Assembly (NCBI RefSeq): GCF_000383615.1
Contig: NZ_KB911594.1
Location: 62,001 to 126,000 of the forward strand
Length of the DNA stretch: 64,000 bases
Source of the DNA: Streptomyces canus 299MFChir4.1
GTDB lineage: Bacteria > Actinomycetota > Actinomycetes > Streptomycetales > Streptomycetaceae
Reading direction: 5' to 3'
A program made the position numbers and the translations under genes. Shown piece by piece: positions 8,662-17,878 of this stretch. The notes below the pieces were generated by a model. It saw only the letters and a list, made by a program, of their open reading frames with translations. It was not told the origin of the DNA and did no database searches. Numbering within the stretch: the first letter of the stretch is position 1; every line of letters starts with the position of its first letter.

Positions 8662-9876
8662 TCAGACCACGCGCACCCCGCGCCGCCACACCTCGCTGAC
8701 CAGCGGCACCCCCGGCCGGTAGGCCAGGTGCACATGGCTCGGGGCGTCCAGGAGGATCAGGTCGGCGCGTGCGCCCGGGGTCAGCCGGCCGATGTCCTCG
8801 CGGCGCAGGGCGGCCGCCCCGCCCGCCGTGGCCGACCAGACGGCCTCGTCCGGGGTCATCCCCATGTCGCGTACCGCGAGGGCGACGCAGAAGGGGACCG
8901 AGGAGGTGAAGGAGGAGCCCGGGTTGCAGTCCGTGGACAGGGCGACGGTGACCCCCGCGTCCAGGAGGCGACGGGCGTCCGGCCACTCGGCGCGGGTGGA
9001 GAACTCCGCGCCGGGCAGCAGCGTGGCGACCGTACGGCTGTTCGCCAGGGCGTCCACGTCCTCGGCGGTGAGGTGGGTGCAGTGGTCGGCGCTGGCCGCG
9101 TCGAGTTCGACGGCGAGCTGGACGCCGGGCCCGTAGGAGAGCTGGTTGGCGTGGATGCGGGGGTGCAGGCCCTTCGCCCTGCCCGCCGTGAGGATCGCGC
9201 GGGCCTGGTCGCCGTCGAAGGCGCCCTTCTCGCAGAAGACGTCGATCCAACGGGCGTACGGGGCGCAGGCGTCGAGCATCGCGCCGGTGACGAGGGAGAC
9301 GTAGCCCGCCGGGTCGTCGGCGTGGTCCGGCGACACGATGTGGGCGCCGAGGTAGGTGACCTCGTCGGTGTGGGCGGCGGCGATGCGCAGCGCCCTCGCC
9401 TCGTCCTCGACGGTCAGGCCGTAGCCGGACTTGGTCTCGAAGGTCGTCGTGCCCTGGCGGAGGGCCTCGGTGAGGTAGCGGGTGAGGTTGCGTTCGAGTT
9501 CCGCGTCGCTCGCCGCCCGTGTCGCGGCGACCGTCGTGCGGATGCCGCCCGCGCTGTAGGCCCGCCCTGACATGCGGGCGTTGAACTCCTGGGTGCGGTC
9601 GCCCGCGAAGACGAGGTGGCTGTGGGAGTCGACGAAGCCGGGGAGGACCGCCCTGCCACCTGCGTCGACCCGATTGTCAGTGGCGGGTGCTTTGCTTTGA
9701 TCACCGGTCCACACGACGCGGTCGCCCTCGATGGCGACGGCCGCGTGCTGGATCAGTCCGAGGGGGGATCCGTCACCGGAGGAGGGGTCGTTGGTGACCA
9801 GAGCGGCGATGTTGGTGATGAGCGTGCTCGCGGTGCTCGCGGAGTGGGCGGGGCTGACGTTCGTCGCGTTGCTCAT
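8662..9876 (-). CDS. hutI: Imidazolonepropionase
   Basis: Hydrolyses 4-imidazolone-5-propionate to N-formimidoyl-glutamate, the third step of histidine degradation. The 404-residue amidohydrolase has the metal motif HSHLVFAGDR, FETKSGYGL for substrate binding, HANQLSYGPG, a late His (ADHCTHL) and STDCNPGSS, and its length is normal. ATG 9876 is preceded by GAGGA; in-frame upstream sequence belongs to another frame of hutF. It is the last gene of the leftward hut operon, 71 bases after hutF. Confidence 0.95.
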   Translation of the reverse strand: MSNATNVSPAHSASTASTLITNIAALVTNDPSSGDGSPLGLIQHAAVAIEGDRVVWTGDQSKAPATDNRVDAGGRAVLPGFVDSHSHLVFAGDRTQEFNARMSGRAYSAGGIRTTVAATRAASDAELERNLTRYLTEALRQGTTTFETKSGYGLTVEDEARALRIAAAHTDEVTYLGAHIVSPDHADDPAGYVSLVTGAMLDACAPYARWIDVFCEKGAFDGDQARAILTAGRAKGLHPRIHANQLSYGPGVQLAVELDAASADHCTHLTAEDVDALANSRTVATLLPGAEFSTRAEWPDARRLLDAGVTVALSTDCNPGSSFTSSVPFCVALAVRDMGMTPDEAVWSATAGGAAALRREDIGRLTPGARADLILLDAPSHVHLAYRPGVPLVSEVWRRGVRVV

Positions 9877-9947
9877 GGCGTCCTCGGTGGCCTGGTCGGC
9901 GGTGGGGGCGGGTTCGGGGGCGGGCCGCGGCGGCGGGCGGCCCGGAG

Positions 9948-11285
9948 TCATCCGTGCAGCGCGGCGACGGCGTCCGCGAGGGCTTTCGGCACATCCGGCA
10001 CCAGCGCGTGGACCCCGTCGCGCACGACGTGCCGACCTCCCACGACCGTGTGCGACACGTCTGCTGCCGACGCGGCGAATACGGTCGTCTCGGCCCCGAG
10101 CCGCGGAGGCGGCCCTGCCGTCCTGACCGAGTCGAGGGCCACGGTGGTGAAGTCGGCGAGCGCGCCGGGCTCCAGGGTGCCCGCGCCGTCCCAGCCGAGG
10201 GCCGCGTGGCCGTCGGCGGAGGCCGCCCTCAGCAGGGCCGCCGCCGTCCAGTGACCACGGGTGCGGGTGCGCAGGCGCTCGTTGAGCTCCATCGCGCGTG
10301 CCTCTTCGAGCAGGTCGATCACGGCGTGGCTGTCGGAGCCGAGGGAGAGCGGTGAACCCGCCTTCTGGAGGGCCACGGCCGGTCCGATGCCGTCGGCGAG
10401 GTCCCGCTCCGTCGTCGGGCACATGCAGGTGCCGGTGCCGCTGCCGCCGATCAGGGCGATGTCCTCGTCGGTGAGGTGGGTGTTGTGGACGCCGGTGGTG
10501 CGCGGCCCGAGGACACCGTGCTCGGCGAGCAGTTCGGTCGGCGTGCACCCGTGGGCGGCACGGCACGCGTCGTTCTCGGCGGTCTGCTCGGACAGGTGGA
10601 CGTGGAGCGGGGCCCGCCGCTCCTCGGCCCAGCGCGCCACAGTCGCCAACTGCCCGGCGGGCACGGCCCGTACGGAGTGGATGGCCGCGCCGATCCTCGC
10701 GTGATCTTGGTCCTTGAGAACTGAACAGCGTTCGGCCCAGGCCTGGGCGCTGCCGTCGGAGAAGCGCAGCTGGTGATGGTCGGGCCGCTGTCCGAAGCCG
10801 GAGGAGAGATAGGCGGTGTCGAGGAGGGTGACGCGGACACCGGCGTCGGCGGCGGCCTCGATCAGCGCCTCGCCCATGGCGTTGGGGTCGGCGTAGGGGG
10901 TGCCGCCGGGGGCGTGGTGCAGGTAGTGGAACTCTCCGACGGCCGTCACACCGGCCAGCGCCATCTCCGCGTACACGGCACGGGCGAGGTCGCGGTAGGT
11001 GTCCGGGGTGAGCCGGTCGGCGGTGGCGTACATGACCTCGCGCCAGGTCCAGAAGGTCCCGGAGCCGACCTGGACGGTGCCGCGCAGAGCCCGGTGGAAG
11101 GCGTGCGAGTGGGTGTTCGCCAGCCCCGGGAGGGTCAGTCCGCGCAGGATCTCGGCGCCGGGGGGCGGGGTGGGGGTGCTCGTGCGGACGGTGGTGATGC
11201 GGCCGTCCTTCACGTCCATGGCCACGCCCGGCTCGACGTGGGTGTCGAGCCAGGCGTGCTCCAGCCAGTACGTCTTCGCTGTCAC
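9948..11285 (-). CDS. hutF: Formimidoylglutamate deiminase
   Basis: Converts N-formimidoyl-L-glutamate to N-formyl-L-glutamate and ammonia. The 445-residue amidohydrolase shows the N-terminal metal site NTHSHAFHRAL, the central HVHLSEQTAEND, GVHNTHLTDEDI and the late GSDSHAVID. Length and motif order fit HutF rather than HutG. Its start codon overlaps the stop of the M20 gene by 4 bases (ATGA), so translation is coupled. Use of HutF means this organism takes the two-step deiminase route, which needs a separate deformylase; the adjacent M20 enzyme is the obvious candidate. Confidence 0.93.
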   Translation of the reverse strand: MTAKTYWLEHAWLDTHVEPGVAMDVKDGRITTVRTSTPTPPPGAEILRGLTLPGLANTHSHAFHRALRGTVQVGSGTFWTWREVMYATADRLTPDTYRDLARAVYAEMALAGVTAVGEFHYLHHAPGGTPYADPNAMGEALIEAAADAGVRVTLLDTAYLSSGFGQRPDHHQLRFSDGSAQAWAERCSVLKDQDHARIGAAIHSVRAVPAGQLATVARWAEERRAPLHVHLSEQTAENDACRAAHGCTPTELLAEHGVLGPRTTGVHNTHLTDEDIALIGGSGTGTCMCPTTERDLADGIGPAVALQKAGSPLSLGSDSHAVIDLLEEARAMELNERLRTRTRGHWTAAALLRAASADGHAALGWDGAGTLEPGALADFTTVALDSVRTAGPPPRLGAETTVFAASAADVSHTVVGGRHVVRDGVHALVPDVPKALADAVAALHG

Positions 11286-12544
11286 CTGCAGGCCAGCCCT
11301 TCCAGTACATCGGCGAGCGCGAGGACTCCGGCCACGCAGTCGTCCTCGGCGGCGAACTCCGCCGGGGAGTGCGAGACGCCGGTGGGGTTGCGCACGAACA
11401 GCATGGCGGTCGGGATGTGCCCGGAGAGGATCCCGGCGTCGTGTCCCGCTCCGGTTCCCAGGACCGGCACCGTGAGATCGGTGCCGGTGCCCAGGATGCG
11501 GGCGAGTTCGTCGCGCAGGGCGTGGTCGAACTCGACGACGGGCGTGAAGGACTCCCGGACGATGTCGAGGGCGATGCCGTGGGCGTCGGCGTACTCCCGG
11601 GCCGCCTTCTCGATGCCGCCGACCACCTGGTCGAGGCTCTCCTGGTCGGCGGCGCGGGAGTCGAGCCAGCCGCGCACCAGGGAAGGGATGGCGTTGACGC
11701 CGTTCGGCTCGACGGCGATCTTGCCGAAGGTGGCGACGGCACCGGCGAGTTCGGCCTCGCGGCGGGCCGCGAGCACGGTCTCGGCGTACGACAGCATGGG
11801 GTCGCGCCGGTCCACGAGGCGGGTGGTGCCGGCGTGGTTGGCCTCGCCCCGGAAGTCGAACCGCCAGCGCCCGTGCGGCCAGATGGCACTGGCGATGCCG
11901 ACCCGGTCGCCGGAGAGGTCCAGCGCCCTGCCCTGCTCGACGTGCAGCTCGACGAAGGCGCCGATGCGGGCGAGCCGCTCCGGGTCGGCACCGATGCCGT
12001 CGGGGTCGTATCCGGCGGCCTCCATGGCTCGCGGGAGTGTGATGCCCTCCCCGTCGGTCAGCAGGTGCGCCTGCTCGGCGGTGAGCTGCCCGGCGGTGAG
12101 CCGCGATCCGACACAGGCGAGCCCGAACCGGGCCCCCTCCTCGTCACCGAAGTTGACGAGGGCGAGGGGCTTGGTGAACTCGGCCCGCCGCGCCCGGAGT
12201 TCGTCGAGCGCGGCGAAGGAGGACACGACTCCGAGGGGACCGTCGAAGGCGCCTCCGTCGGGTACGGAGTCGAGGTGCGACCCGGTGACGACGGCGTCCC
12301 CCTGCGCGGGGTCCCCGAGCCAGGCCCACTGGTTGCCGTTCCGGTCGACCTCGTAGGTCAGTCCGCGGGCTTCGGCCTGCTCCCTGAACCAGGCCCGGCA
12401 CTCGCCGTCGGCCCCGGTCCAGGCGAACCGGCGATAGCCGCGCGAGCCGGGGTGCCGGCCGACGGGGAGCAGCTCGCGCCACATCTCCTGAAACGAGGAG
12501 GTACGGGGGTGCTGAGCTGTTCCGGAGTCGGTGCCCACCGTCAC
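11282..12544 (-). CDS. M20-family amidohydrolase (allantoate / N-carbamoyl-amino-acid hydrolase type)
   Basis: A 420-residue dinuclear metallo-hydrolase of the allantoate amidohydrolase/N-carbamoyl-amino-acid hydrolase group. Metal ligands are in GSHLDSVPDGGAFDGPLGV, in GDEEGARFG and in FVELHVEQG; the dimerisation insert contains FRGEANHAGTT, and the late His is in GAGHDAGI. It overlaps hutU upstream and hutF downstream by 4 bases each (start GTG 12544). Tight coupling inside the hut operon suggests it removes the formyl group from N-formyl-glutamate, taking the place of HutG. That role is inferred. Activity on N-carbamoyl-glutamate or allantoate is an alternative. Confidence 0.85.
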   Translation of the reverse strand: MTVGTDSGTAQHPRTSSFQEMWRELLPVGRHPGSRGYRRFAWTGADGECRAWFREQAEARGLTYEVDRNGNQWAWLGDPAQGDAVVTGSHLDSVPDGGAFDGPLGVVSSFAALDELRARRAEFTKPLALVNFGDEEGARFGLACVGSRLTAGQLTAEQAHLLTDGEGITLPRAMEAAGYDPDGIGADPERLARIGAFVELHVEQGRALDLSGDRVGIASAIWPHGRWRFDFRGEANHAGTTRLVDRRDPMLSYAETVLAARREAELAGAVATFGKIAVEPNGVNAIPSLVRGWLDSRAADQESLDQVVGGIEKAAREYADAHGIALDIVRESFTPVVEFDHALRDELARILGTGTDLTVPVLGTGAGHDAGILSGHIPTAMLFVRNPTGVSHSPAEFAAEDDCVAGVLALADVLEGLACR

Positions 12545-14205
12545 GCGTCCTCACCCTCGCGCATCGGGACCCGCACGCCCCGCTCGTCGGCGACCGTCTC
12601 CGCGATGTCGTACCCGGCGTCCACGTGCCGGATGACGCCCATGCCGGGGTCGTTCGTCAGTACCCGCCGGACCTTCTCGCCGCCCAGCTTGGTGCCGTCG
12701 GCCACCGTGACCTGACCGGCGTGGATGGAGCGGCCCATGCCGACGCCGCCGCCGTGGTGCAGGGACACCCAGGACGCACCCGAGGCCACGTTGACCATGG
12801 CGTTCAGCAGCGGCCAGTCGGCGATCGCGTCGGACCCGTCGAGCATGGCCTCGGTCTCCCGGTAGGGGGAGGCGACGGACCCGGCGTCCAGGTGGTCCCG
12901 TCCGATCGCCAGCGGTGCCGCCAGCTCTCCGCTCGCCACCATGTCGTTGAAGCGCTCACCGGCCTTGTCGCGCTCGCCGTAGCCGAGCCAGCAGATCCGG
13001 GCGGGCAGGCCCTGGAAGTGGACGCGCTCACCGGCCATCTTGATCCAGCGCGCGAGGGACTCGTTCTCGGGGAAGAGCTCCAGGATCGCCTTGTCGGTCT
13101 TGGCGATGTCGGAGGCCTCACCCGACAGCGCGGCCCAGCGGAAGGGGCCCTTGCCCTCGCAGAACAGCGGCCGGATGTAGGCGGGGACGAACCCGGGGAA
13201 GGCGAACGCCCGCTCGTACCCGGCGAGTTGGGCCTCGCCCCGGATCGAGTTGCCGTAGTCGAAGACCTCGGCGCCGGCGTCCATGAAGCCGACCATGGCC
13301 TCGACGTGGCGGGCCATCGACTCGCGGGCCCGGGTGGTGAAGCCCGCCGGGTCCTTGGCGGCGGCGTCGGCCATGTCCTCGAAGGCGATGCCCGTCGGCA
13401 GGTAGGCCAGCGGGTCGTGGGCCGAGGTCTGGTCGGTGACGATGTCGATGGGCGCGCTCTCGGCGAGCATGCGCGGCAGCAGCTCGGCGGCGTTGCCCAG
13501 CAGGCCGATGGACAGGGGGCGGCGGGCGTCACGGGCCTCGACGGCGAGCTGGAGGGCGTGCTCCAGGCTGTCGGCCTTCACGTCCAGGTAGCGGTGCTCG
13601 ATGCGCCGCTCGATGGCACGCGGGTCGACGTCGATGCAGATGGCGACACCGTCGTTCATGGTGACCGCGAGGGGCTGGGCGCCGCCCATGCCGCCGAGGC
13701 CGGCGGTGAGGGTGATCGTCCCGGCCAGGGTGCCGCCGAACTTCTTCGCGGCGACCGCGGAGAAGGTCTCGTAGGTGCCCTGGAGGATGCCCTGGGTGCC
13801 GATGTAGATCCAGGAGCCGGCGGTCATCTGGCCGTACATGGTGAGGCCGAGGGCCTCCAGGCGGCGGAACTCCTCCCAGTTCGCCCAGTCTCCGACGAGG
13901 TTGGAGTTGGCGATCAGGACGCGCGGGGCCCACTCGTGGGTCTGCATGACGCCGACGGGGCGGCCGGACTGCACCAGCATGGTCTCGTCCTGCTTGAGGG
14001 TGCGCAGGGTGCGGACCATGGCGTCGAAGGAGCGCCAGTCACGGGCGGCCTTGCCGGTGCCGCCGTAGACGACGAGCTGGTCGGGGTGTTCGGCGACCTC
14101 GGGGTCCAGGTTGTTCTGCAGCATCCGCAGGGCGGCTTCCTGCTGCCATCCCAGGGCGCTCAGTTCCGTACCGCGCGGCGCTCGGACGGGGCGGGGTCCT
14201 GACAT
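12541..14205 (-). CDS. hutU: Urocanate hydratase
   Basis: Adds water to urocanate to give imidazolonepropionate, using tightly bound NAD as electrophile. The 554 residues match the usual length (about 550-560). Characteristic segments include the N-terminal LVVYGGTGKAARDW, the NAD region TITLTAGLGGMGGAQPLA and the active-site stretch YGNSIRGEAQL, plus a SLHHGGGVGMG segment near the C-terminus. ATG 14205 follows an AGGAGG site. It is the first gene of the operon hutU-M20-hutF-hutI and its stop overlaps the next start. A TTGACT-N17-CAGGAT promoter lies upstream. No canonical histidine ammonia-lyase is in this operon. Confidence 0.96.
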   Translation of the reverse strand: MSGPRPVRAPRGTELSALGWQQEAALRMLQNNLDPEVAEHPDQLVVYGGTGKAARDWRSFDAMVRTLRTLKQDETMLVQSGRPVGVMQTHEWAPRVLIANSNLVGDWANWEEFRRLEALGLTMYGQMTAGSWIYIGTQGILQGTYETFSAVAAKKFGGTLAGTITLTAGLGGMGGAQPLAVTMNDGVAICIDVDPRAIERRIEHRYLDVKADSLEHALQLAVEARDARRPLSIGLLGNAAELLPRMLAESAPIDIVTDQTSAHDPLAYLPTGIAFEDMADAAAKDPAGFTTRARESMARHVEAMVGFMDAGAEVFDYGNSIRGEAQLAGYERAFAFPGFVPAYIRPLFCEGKGPFRWAALSGEASDIAKTDKAILELFPENESLARWIKMAGERVHFQGLPARICWLGYGERDKAGERFNDMVASGELAAPLAIGRDHLDAGSVASPYRETEAMLDGSDAIADWPLLNAMVNVASGASWVSLHHGGGVGMGRSIHAGQVTVADGTKLGGEKVRRVLTNDPGMGVIRHVDAGYDIAETVADERGVRVPMREGEDA

Positions 14206-14268
14206 GGTCTGCCTCCTGGGGACTGTGCCGCGGATGGCCGCGTGCCGGTTGTTGCCGTCGATATTCAC

Positions 14269-14297
14269 ATCCTGACTTCCTGAATAGAACTAGTCAA
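14269..14297 (-). promoter_or_regulatory. Putative hut operon promoter
   Basis: On the minus strand: -35 TTGACT (14297-14292), a 17-base spacer and -10 CAGGAT (14274-14269), about 64 bases upstream of hutU. The flanking sequence is notably AT-rich for this genome. Confidence 0.5.
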
Positions 14298-14329
14298 TAC
14301 GTTCTCGCGTCAGCCTCGGTAGGAGAGGG

Positions 14330-15781
14330 ATGTTTCCGGACAGGGATGTTTGCCTGGACATCCGAGGTACGGGTGACGAGCAGGACGGGGACGTGATGGA
14401 CGGGGACGTGATGGACGAGTACGGCAGCACCGGCGAGGGGCGGGCCGCCCGCCGGGACGAGGCGGTGCGGGCGGCCGTGGAGCAGGGCCTGCTGGGGCCG
14501 GACACCCCCGTCGTCGGACTTCTCGACGTCACCGGCATCCGGGAGTCCGCGGCCGAGCTCCGCGCCGCCTTCGACGAGGTCACCGCGCCGGGCACGCCGG
14601 TGCTGCACGCGTTCGCGGTGAAGGCGACCCCGCTGGTTCCGGTGCTGCGGCTGCTGCGCGAGGAGGGCATCGGCGCGGAGGTGGCGAGCCCGGGCGAACT
14701 GGCGCTCGCGCGGGCGGCGGGGCTGCCACCGGAGCGGACCGTCCTGGACTCGCCCGCCAAGACGCCCTCCGAGCTCAGGGAGGCGCTGGCGCTGGGGATC
14801 GCCGTCAACGCGGACAACCCGCAGGAGCTGGACCGCGTCGACGCGCTCATGCGGTCGGCCGTCAGCCGCTCCCCGCTAGGGATCCGGGTCAACCCGCAGG
14901 TCGGCGGCGGCTCCATCGGGGCGACCTCCACGGCCACCGCGACCTCGAAGTTCGGGGTGGCGCTGCGGGACGAGGGGGCGCGCGAGTGGGTCGTGCGCGC
15001 CTACCTCGACCGGCCCTGGCTCTCCCGGCTGCACGCGCACACCGGTTCGCAGGGCATCCCGCTGTCCCTGATGACCCAGGGGGTCGCGGAGACCTATGCG
15101 CTCGCCGAGGAGATCAACCGGCGGATCGGGCGGCCGCAGATCGACACGATCGACATCGGCGGCGGGCTGCCGGTGAACTTCGCCTCGGACGTGACGACAC
15201 CGACGTACACCGAGTACGCGCGGGCGCTCAGGGAGGCGGTGCCGGGGCTGTTCGACGGGCGGTACGGGCTGGTGACCGAGTTCGGGCGGTCGCTGCTGGC
15301 CAAGCACGGCACGATCGTGGCGCGGGTGGAGTACGCCAAGAGCGCGGGCGGGCGAGCGGTCGCGGTGACGCACGCGGGCGTGCAGGTGGCGACGCGGACG
15401 GTGTACGTGCCGGGGTCGTGGCCGCTGAGGATCGCGGCCTACGACGGCAAGGGACGGCCCAAGAGCGGGGCCGAGGTGGTGCAGGACGTGGCGGGGCCGG
15501 CCTGCTTCGCGGGCGACCTGCTGGCCGAGGGGCGCGCGCTGCCGCTGCTCGGCCAAGGGGACTACGCGGCGGCGCTGGACACGGGCGCGTACTACTTCGC
15601 GCACCACTACGCGTACAACTCGCTGGCCCGGCCGGGCATCTACGGCTTCGCCCCCGACCGGGCGGGAGGCGTCCGCTTCGCGACCGTGCGGGATCCCCAG
15701 ACGCTCGCCTCGATCGTGGCCGAGTCCGGAGGGGCGCACGCCGGTGCGCTCACCACCCTCCACGCCCCCGGGAGCAGTTGA
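14330..15781 (+). CDS. PLP-dependent Orn/DAP/Arg-type decarboxylase (fold III)
   Basis: A 483-residue alanine-racemase-fold decarboxylase. The PLP lysine is in HAFAVKATP; the phosphate-binding IDIGGGLPVNF, the substrate/dimer motif CFAGDLLAEG (with the Cys that acts across the dimer) and the terminal Tyr region ARPGIYGF are visible. This family decarboxylates meso-diaminopimelate, ornithine, arginine or related amino acids; the substrate cannot be read from sequence. Start uncertain: ATG 14330 has GGAGAGG just upstream, while ATG 14396 and 14411 are possible, and a 15-base tandem repeat (DGDVM twice) lies between them. It is divergent from hutU, so a role with amino-acid catabolism is possible. 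It need not be lysA. Confidence 0.8.
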   Translation: MFPDRDVCLDIRGTGDEQDGDVMDGDVMDEYGSTGEGRAARRDEAVRAAVEQGLLGPDTPVVGLLDVTGIRESAAELRAAFDEVTAPGTPVLHAFAVKATPLVPVLRLLREEGIGAEVASPGELALARAAGLPPERTVLDSPAKTPSELREALALGIAVNADNPQELDRVDALMRSAVSRSPLGIRVNPQVGGGSIGATSTATATSKFGVALRDEGAREWVVRAYLDRPWLSRLHAHTGSQGIPLSLMTQGVAETYALAEEINRRIGRPQIDTIDIGGGLPVNFASDVTTPTYTEYARALREAVPGLFDGRYGLVTEFGRSLLAKHGTIVARVEYAKSAGGRAVAVTHAGVQVATRTVYVPGSWPLRIAAYDGKGRPKSGAEVVQDVAGPACFAGDLLAEGRALPLLGQGDYAAALDTGAYYFAHHYAYNSLARPGIYGFAPDRAGGVRFATVRDPQTLASIVAESGGAHAGALTTLHAPGSS

Positions 15782-15950
15782 CACACACCGACCGGTCCGC
15801 CGATCAATGGCCCCGCGAACCAGGCAAGTTGACCCACTCTAGCCACTCCGAGCATGTTCCACCGGAAAATGCCGGATCCCTCACTCCTCGCGCACACGTT
15901 GCGTAGTTTCGGCGTCACTCAGCCGAACCCCAGGTGGGAGGGGAACCACG

Positions 15951-16367
15951 GTGCAGGGAATCGACGAGTGCCTGCTGGAAGCCATGCGGCTGCCGGGCGC
16001 GCGGGGGGCCGCGCTGGTCGACTGGACGAGCGGGCTGGCCCTGGGAGCCGTCGGGGAGTCCCCCGGCGGCGACCAGGAGGCGGCCGCCGCGGAGGCCGCC
16101 GAGCTCGCCCGGCTCGCCGCCGAGCAGCGCGCCTTCGCCTCCGGGAGTTCCCAGGCCACCGAGCCGGGAGCCGCCGAGGAGGAGCCGGACCCGCCGGTCG
16201 AAGACCTCATCCTCAGCAACCGGGACAGCTACCACGTCCTCAGGTTCGTGCCGACGTCCTTCGACAGCAGTGTGTTCCTGCACCTGTGGCTGGCCCGCGC
16301 GGAGGGCAACCTCGCGCTGGCCCGGATCCGGCTCGGTGAGATGGCCGGACGGCTGGAGCTCGGATGA
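15951..16367 (+). CDS. Roadblock/LC7-type protein 1
   Basis: A 138-residue protein, the first of a four-gene operon. The core GARGAALVDWTSGLALGAVG matches the beta1-turn-beta2 of roadblock/LC7 (MglB-like) proteins and is clearly paralogous to GVALVDYTSGMALGTMG of the product at 17879-18253. An Ala/Glu-rich insert (about 45-80) separates it from a second half (LILSNRDSYHVLRFVPTS...VFLHLWLARAEGNLALAR) that also matches the paralogue. Start GTG 15951 with GGGAGGGG 6 bases upstream. It overlaps the next gene by 4 bases (ATGA). Such proteins bind or activate small GTPases, but no GTPase gene is present here. Confidence 0.75.
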   Translation: MQGIDECLLEAMRLPGARGAALVDWTSGLALGAVGESPGGDQEAAAAEAAELARLAAEQRAFASGSSQATEPGAAEEEPDPPVEDLILSNRDSYHVLRFVPTSFDSSVFLHLWLARAEGNLALARIRLGEMAGRLELG

Positions 16368-17302
16368 CGACGGTCCCGGCCATGCCCGCCACCCCGCCGC
16401 CCCGGCTGCCGGTGCGCGACAAGGCGGGCGCCCTGGACCGCGGCTGGGGCGGTGTCTCCCCGATGCTGACCCGACTGGCCGCCGAGCGCGCCACCGGTGT
16501 CCTGGTGCGCGAGCGCGGCACCCTGCACCTGGCCGACGGCAAGGTGGTGCACGCCGAGAGCCCGGCCGCCCCCGGCACCGACGTCCTCCTCGCCGCCCAC
16601 GGCACGCTGGACCCCGACATCTGGCGGCAGGCCCTGGCCGAGAGCGTCGCGAGCACCGGCGGTGCCGGCACCGGGGTCCGCCGCCTCACCGGCGCCGAGG
16701 CCGTGCACCGGGCGGGCCGCCGGCTGGTCGCGGGCGGGCTGCTCACCCCGGGTGCCCTGGAGCTGTGCCGGCTGACCGCGCTGTACGACGCGGCGTACTT
16801 CGCCCTCTCCCCGAGCAGCACCCCGGGCCGCTTCCGCTACGGCACCGAGGACGGACCTCAGGCGCCCGCCGACGCGCCCCCGGAGCCCGACGGCACCCCC
16901 GGCGTCCCGCACCCGGTGCCGGTCGCCGACCTGGAGCGCGAGACCCTGCGCCGCCGCGACCTGCTGCACCGCATCTGGCCCGACGCGCTGCCGGACGAGG
17001 TGCCGCTGACCCGGGAGCACCGCCCCGCGTCCCCGCCGCTGCCGGCCCGGCGACTGGCGGTGCTGGCCCGTGTCGACGGCATCCGCACGGCGTCGGAGAT
17101 CGCGCGCGAACTGGGCCGCCCGGCCTTCCACACCCTGGTGGACATACGGCGTCTGGTGGCGGCCGGAGTGGTCGCGCCCCGCCCGCCGGTGTCCTTCACC
17201 GAGCCTCGGCCCGGGCCGCCGGGCGACGGTGTCCCCGTCGAGCCCGTCGATCCCCACACCACCTTGCTGAAGAGGCTCAGGGATGCGCTGGAGGCCCTTT
17301 GA
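16364..17302 (+). CDS. DUF4388-like/winged-helix protein of the roadblock operon
   Basis: A 312-residue soluble protein. The N-terminal part (about 25-75: LTRLAAERATGVLVRERGTLHLADGKVVHAES, written here as separate strands) resembles DUF4388/PATAN-type domains, which have a short beta meander with a 'GxLxLxxGxxxxA' pattern. A C-terminal winged-helix-like stretch (about 225-270) reads VLARVDGIRTASEIARELG followed by ADVR-type helices (LVDIRRLVAAGVV). The middle is helical and Ala-rich. It starts at ATG 16364, coupled by a 4-base overlap to the first roadblock gene, and the third gene begins 34 bases after its stop. DUF4388 proteins often occur with GTPase or chemotaxis-like regulators; here it probably forms part of a roadblock complex. 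Confidence 0.6.
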   Translation: MTTVPAMPATPPPRLPVRDKAGALDRGWGGVSPMLTRLAAERATGVLVRERGTLHLADGKVVHAESPAAPGTDVLLAAHGTLDPDIWRQALAESVASTGGAGTGVRRLTGAEAVHRAGRRLVAGGLLTPGALELCRLTALYDAAYFALSPSSTPGRFRYGTEDGPQAPADAPPEPDGTPGVPHPVPVADLERETLRRRDLLHRIWPDALPDEVPLTREHRPASPPLPARRLAVLARVDGIRTASEIARELGRPAFHTLVDIRRLVAAGVVAPRPPVSFTEPRPGPPGDGVPVEPVDPHTTLLKRLRDALEAL

Positions 17303-17336
17303 GCGGCAGCGGATCCGCGCCGAGAGGAGAGACCTG

Positions 17337-17858
17337 ATGGCAGCAGCTCAGGACGCGATCCTGGAGGAGCTGCGCCGGCTCAGAGCCCGGGTGCCGCAGC
17401 TCACCGGCGCCCTCGCGGCCGACGCCGACGGTCTCGTCCTGGCCCAGGACACCCCGGGGGTCGACCCGGAGGCGGTGGCCGCGCTCACCGGGACCACCCG
17501 GGCACTCGCCGCCCAGCTGGCCGACGTGACCGGCCAGGGGGACCTGCGCGAACTGCTCGTACGGGGCGTGTACGGCTACGTCGCCACGTACGCGGCGGGC
17601 GCCGGGGCCGTCGTCACGCTGCTCGCGCAGGACCGGGTCAACGTCGGCCGCCTCCACCTGGAGGGCCGCCGGGCGGGAGCCCGGATCGCGGAGCTCGTCG
17701 ACAGCGCGGCCGCCGAGCCCACCGAAACCATCACGAAGGCGCCCGCGAAGCCCGCTCCGGCTCGTGCCAGAGCGGCCCGCACGTCCCGGGCCAAGCCCGT
17801 GGACGCCCGCGCCGCGGCCACCGCACCGACGGCGGCCCGCACCACCACCGAAAGTTAG
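17337..17858 (+). CDS. Roadblock/LC7-type protein 2 with basic Ala/Arg tail
   Basis: A 173-residue protein. Residues about 10-120 have the roadblock pattern: LRARVPQLTGALAADADGLVLAQD, then a helix, then VYGYVATYAAGAGAVVTLLA and NVGRLHLEGRRAGARIAELV. The last 50 residues are Ala/Lys/Arg/Thr-rich and probably disordered, perhaps for nucleic acid or membrane contact. I chose ATG 17337, which has GAGAGGAGAG 5 bases upstream, over an in-frame ATG 54 bases earlier. It lies 34 bases after the previous gene and 20 before the next. Confidence 0.7.
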   Translation: MAAAQDAILEELRRLRARVPQLTGALAADADGLVLAQDTPGVDPEAVAALTGTTRALAAQLADVTGQGDLRELLVRGVYGYVATYAAGAGAVVTLLAQDRVNVGRLHLEGRRAGARIAELVDSAAAEPTETITKAPAKPAPARARAARTSRAKPVDARAAATAPTAARTTTES

Positions 17859-17878
17859 CGAACCGAGGAGACACAGTC

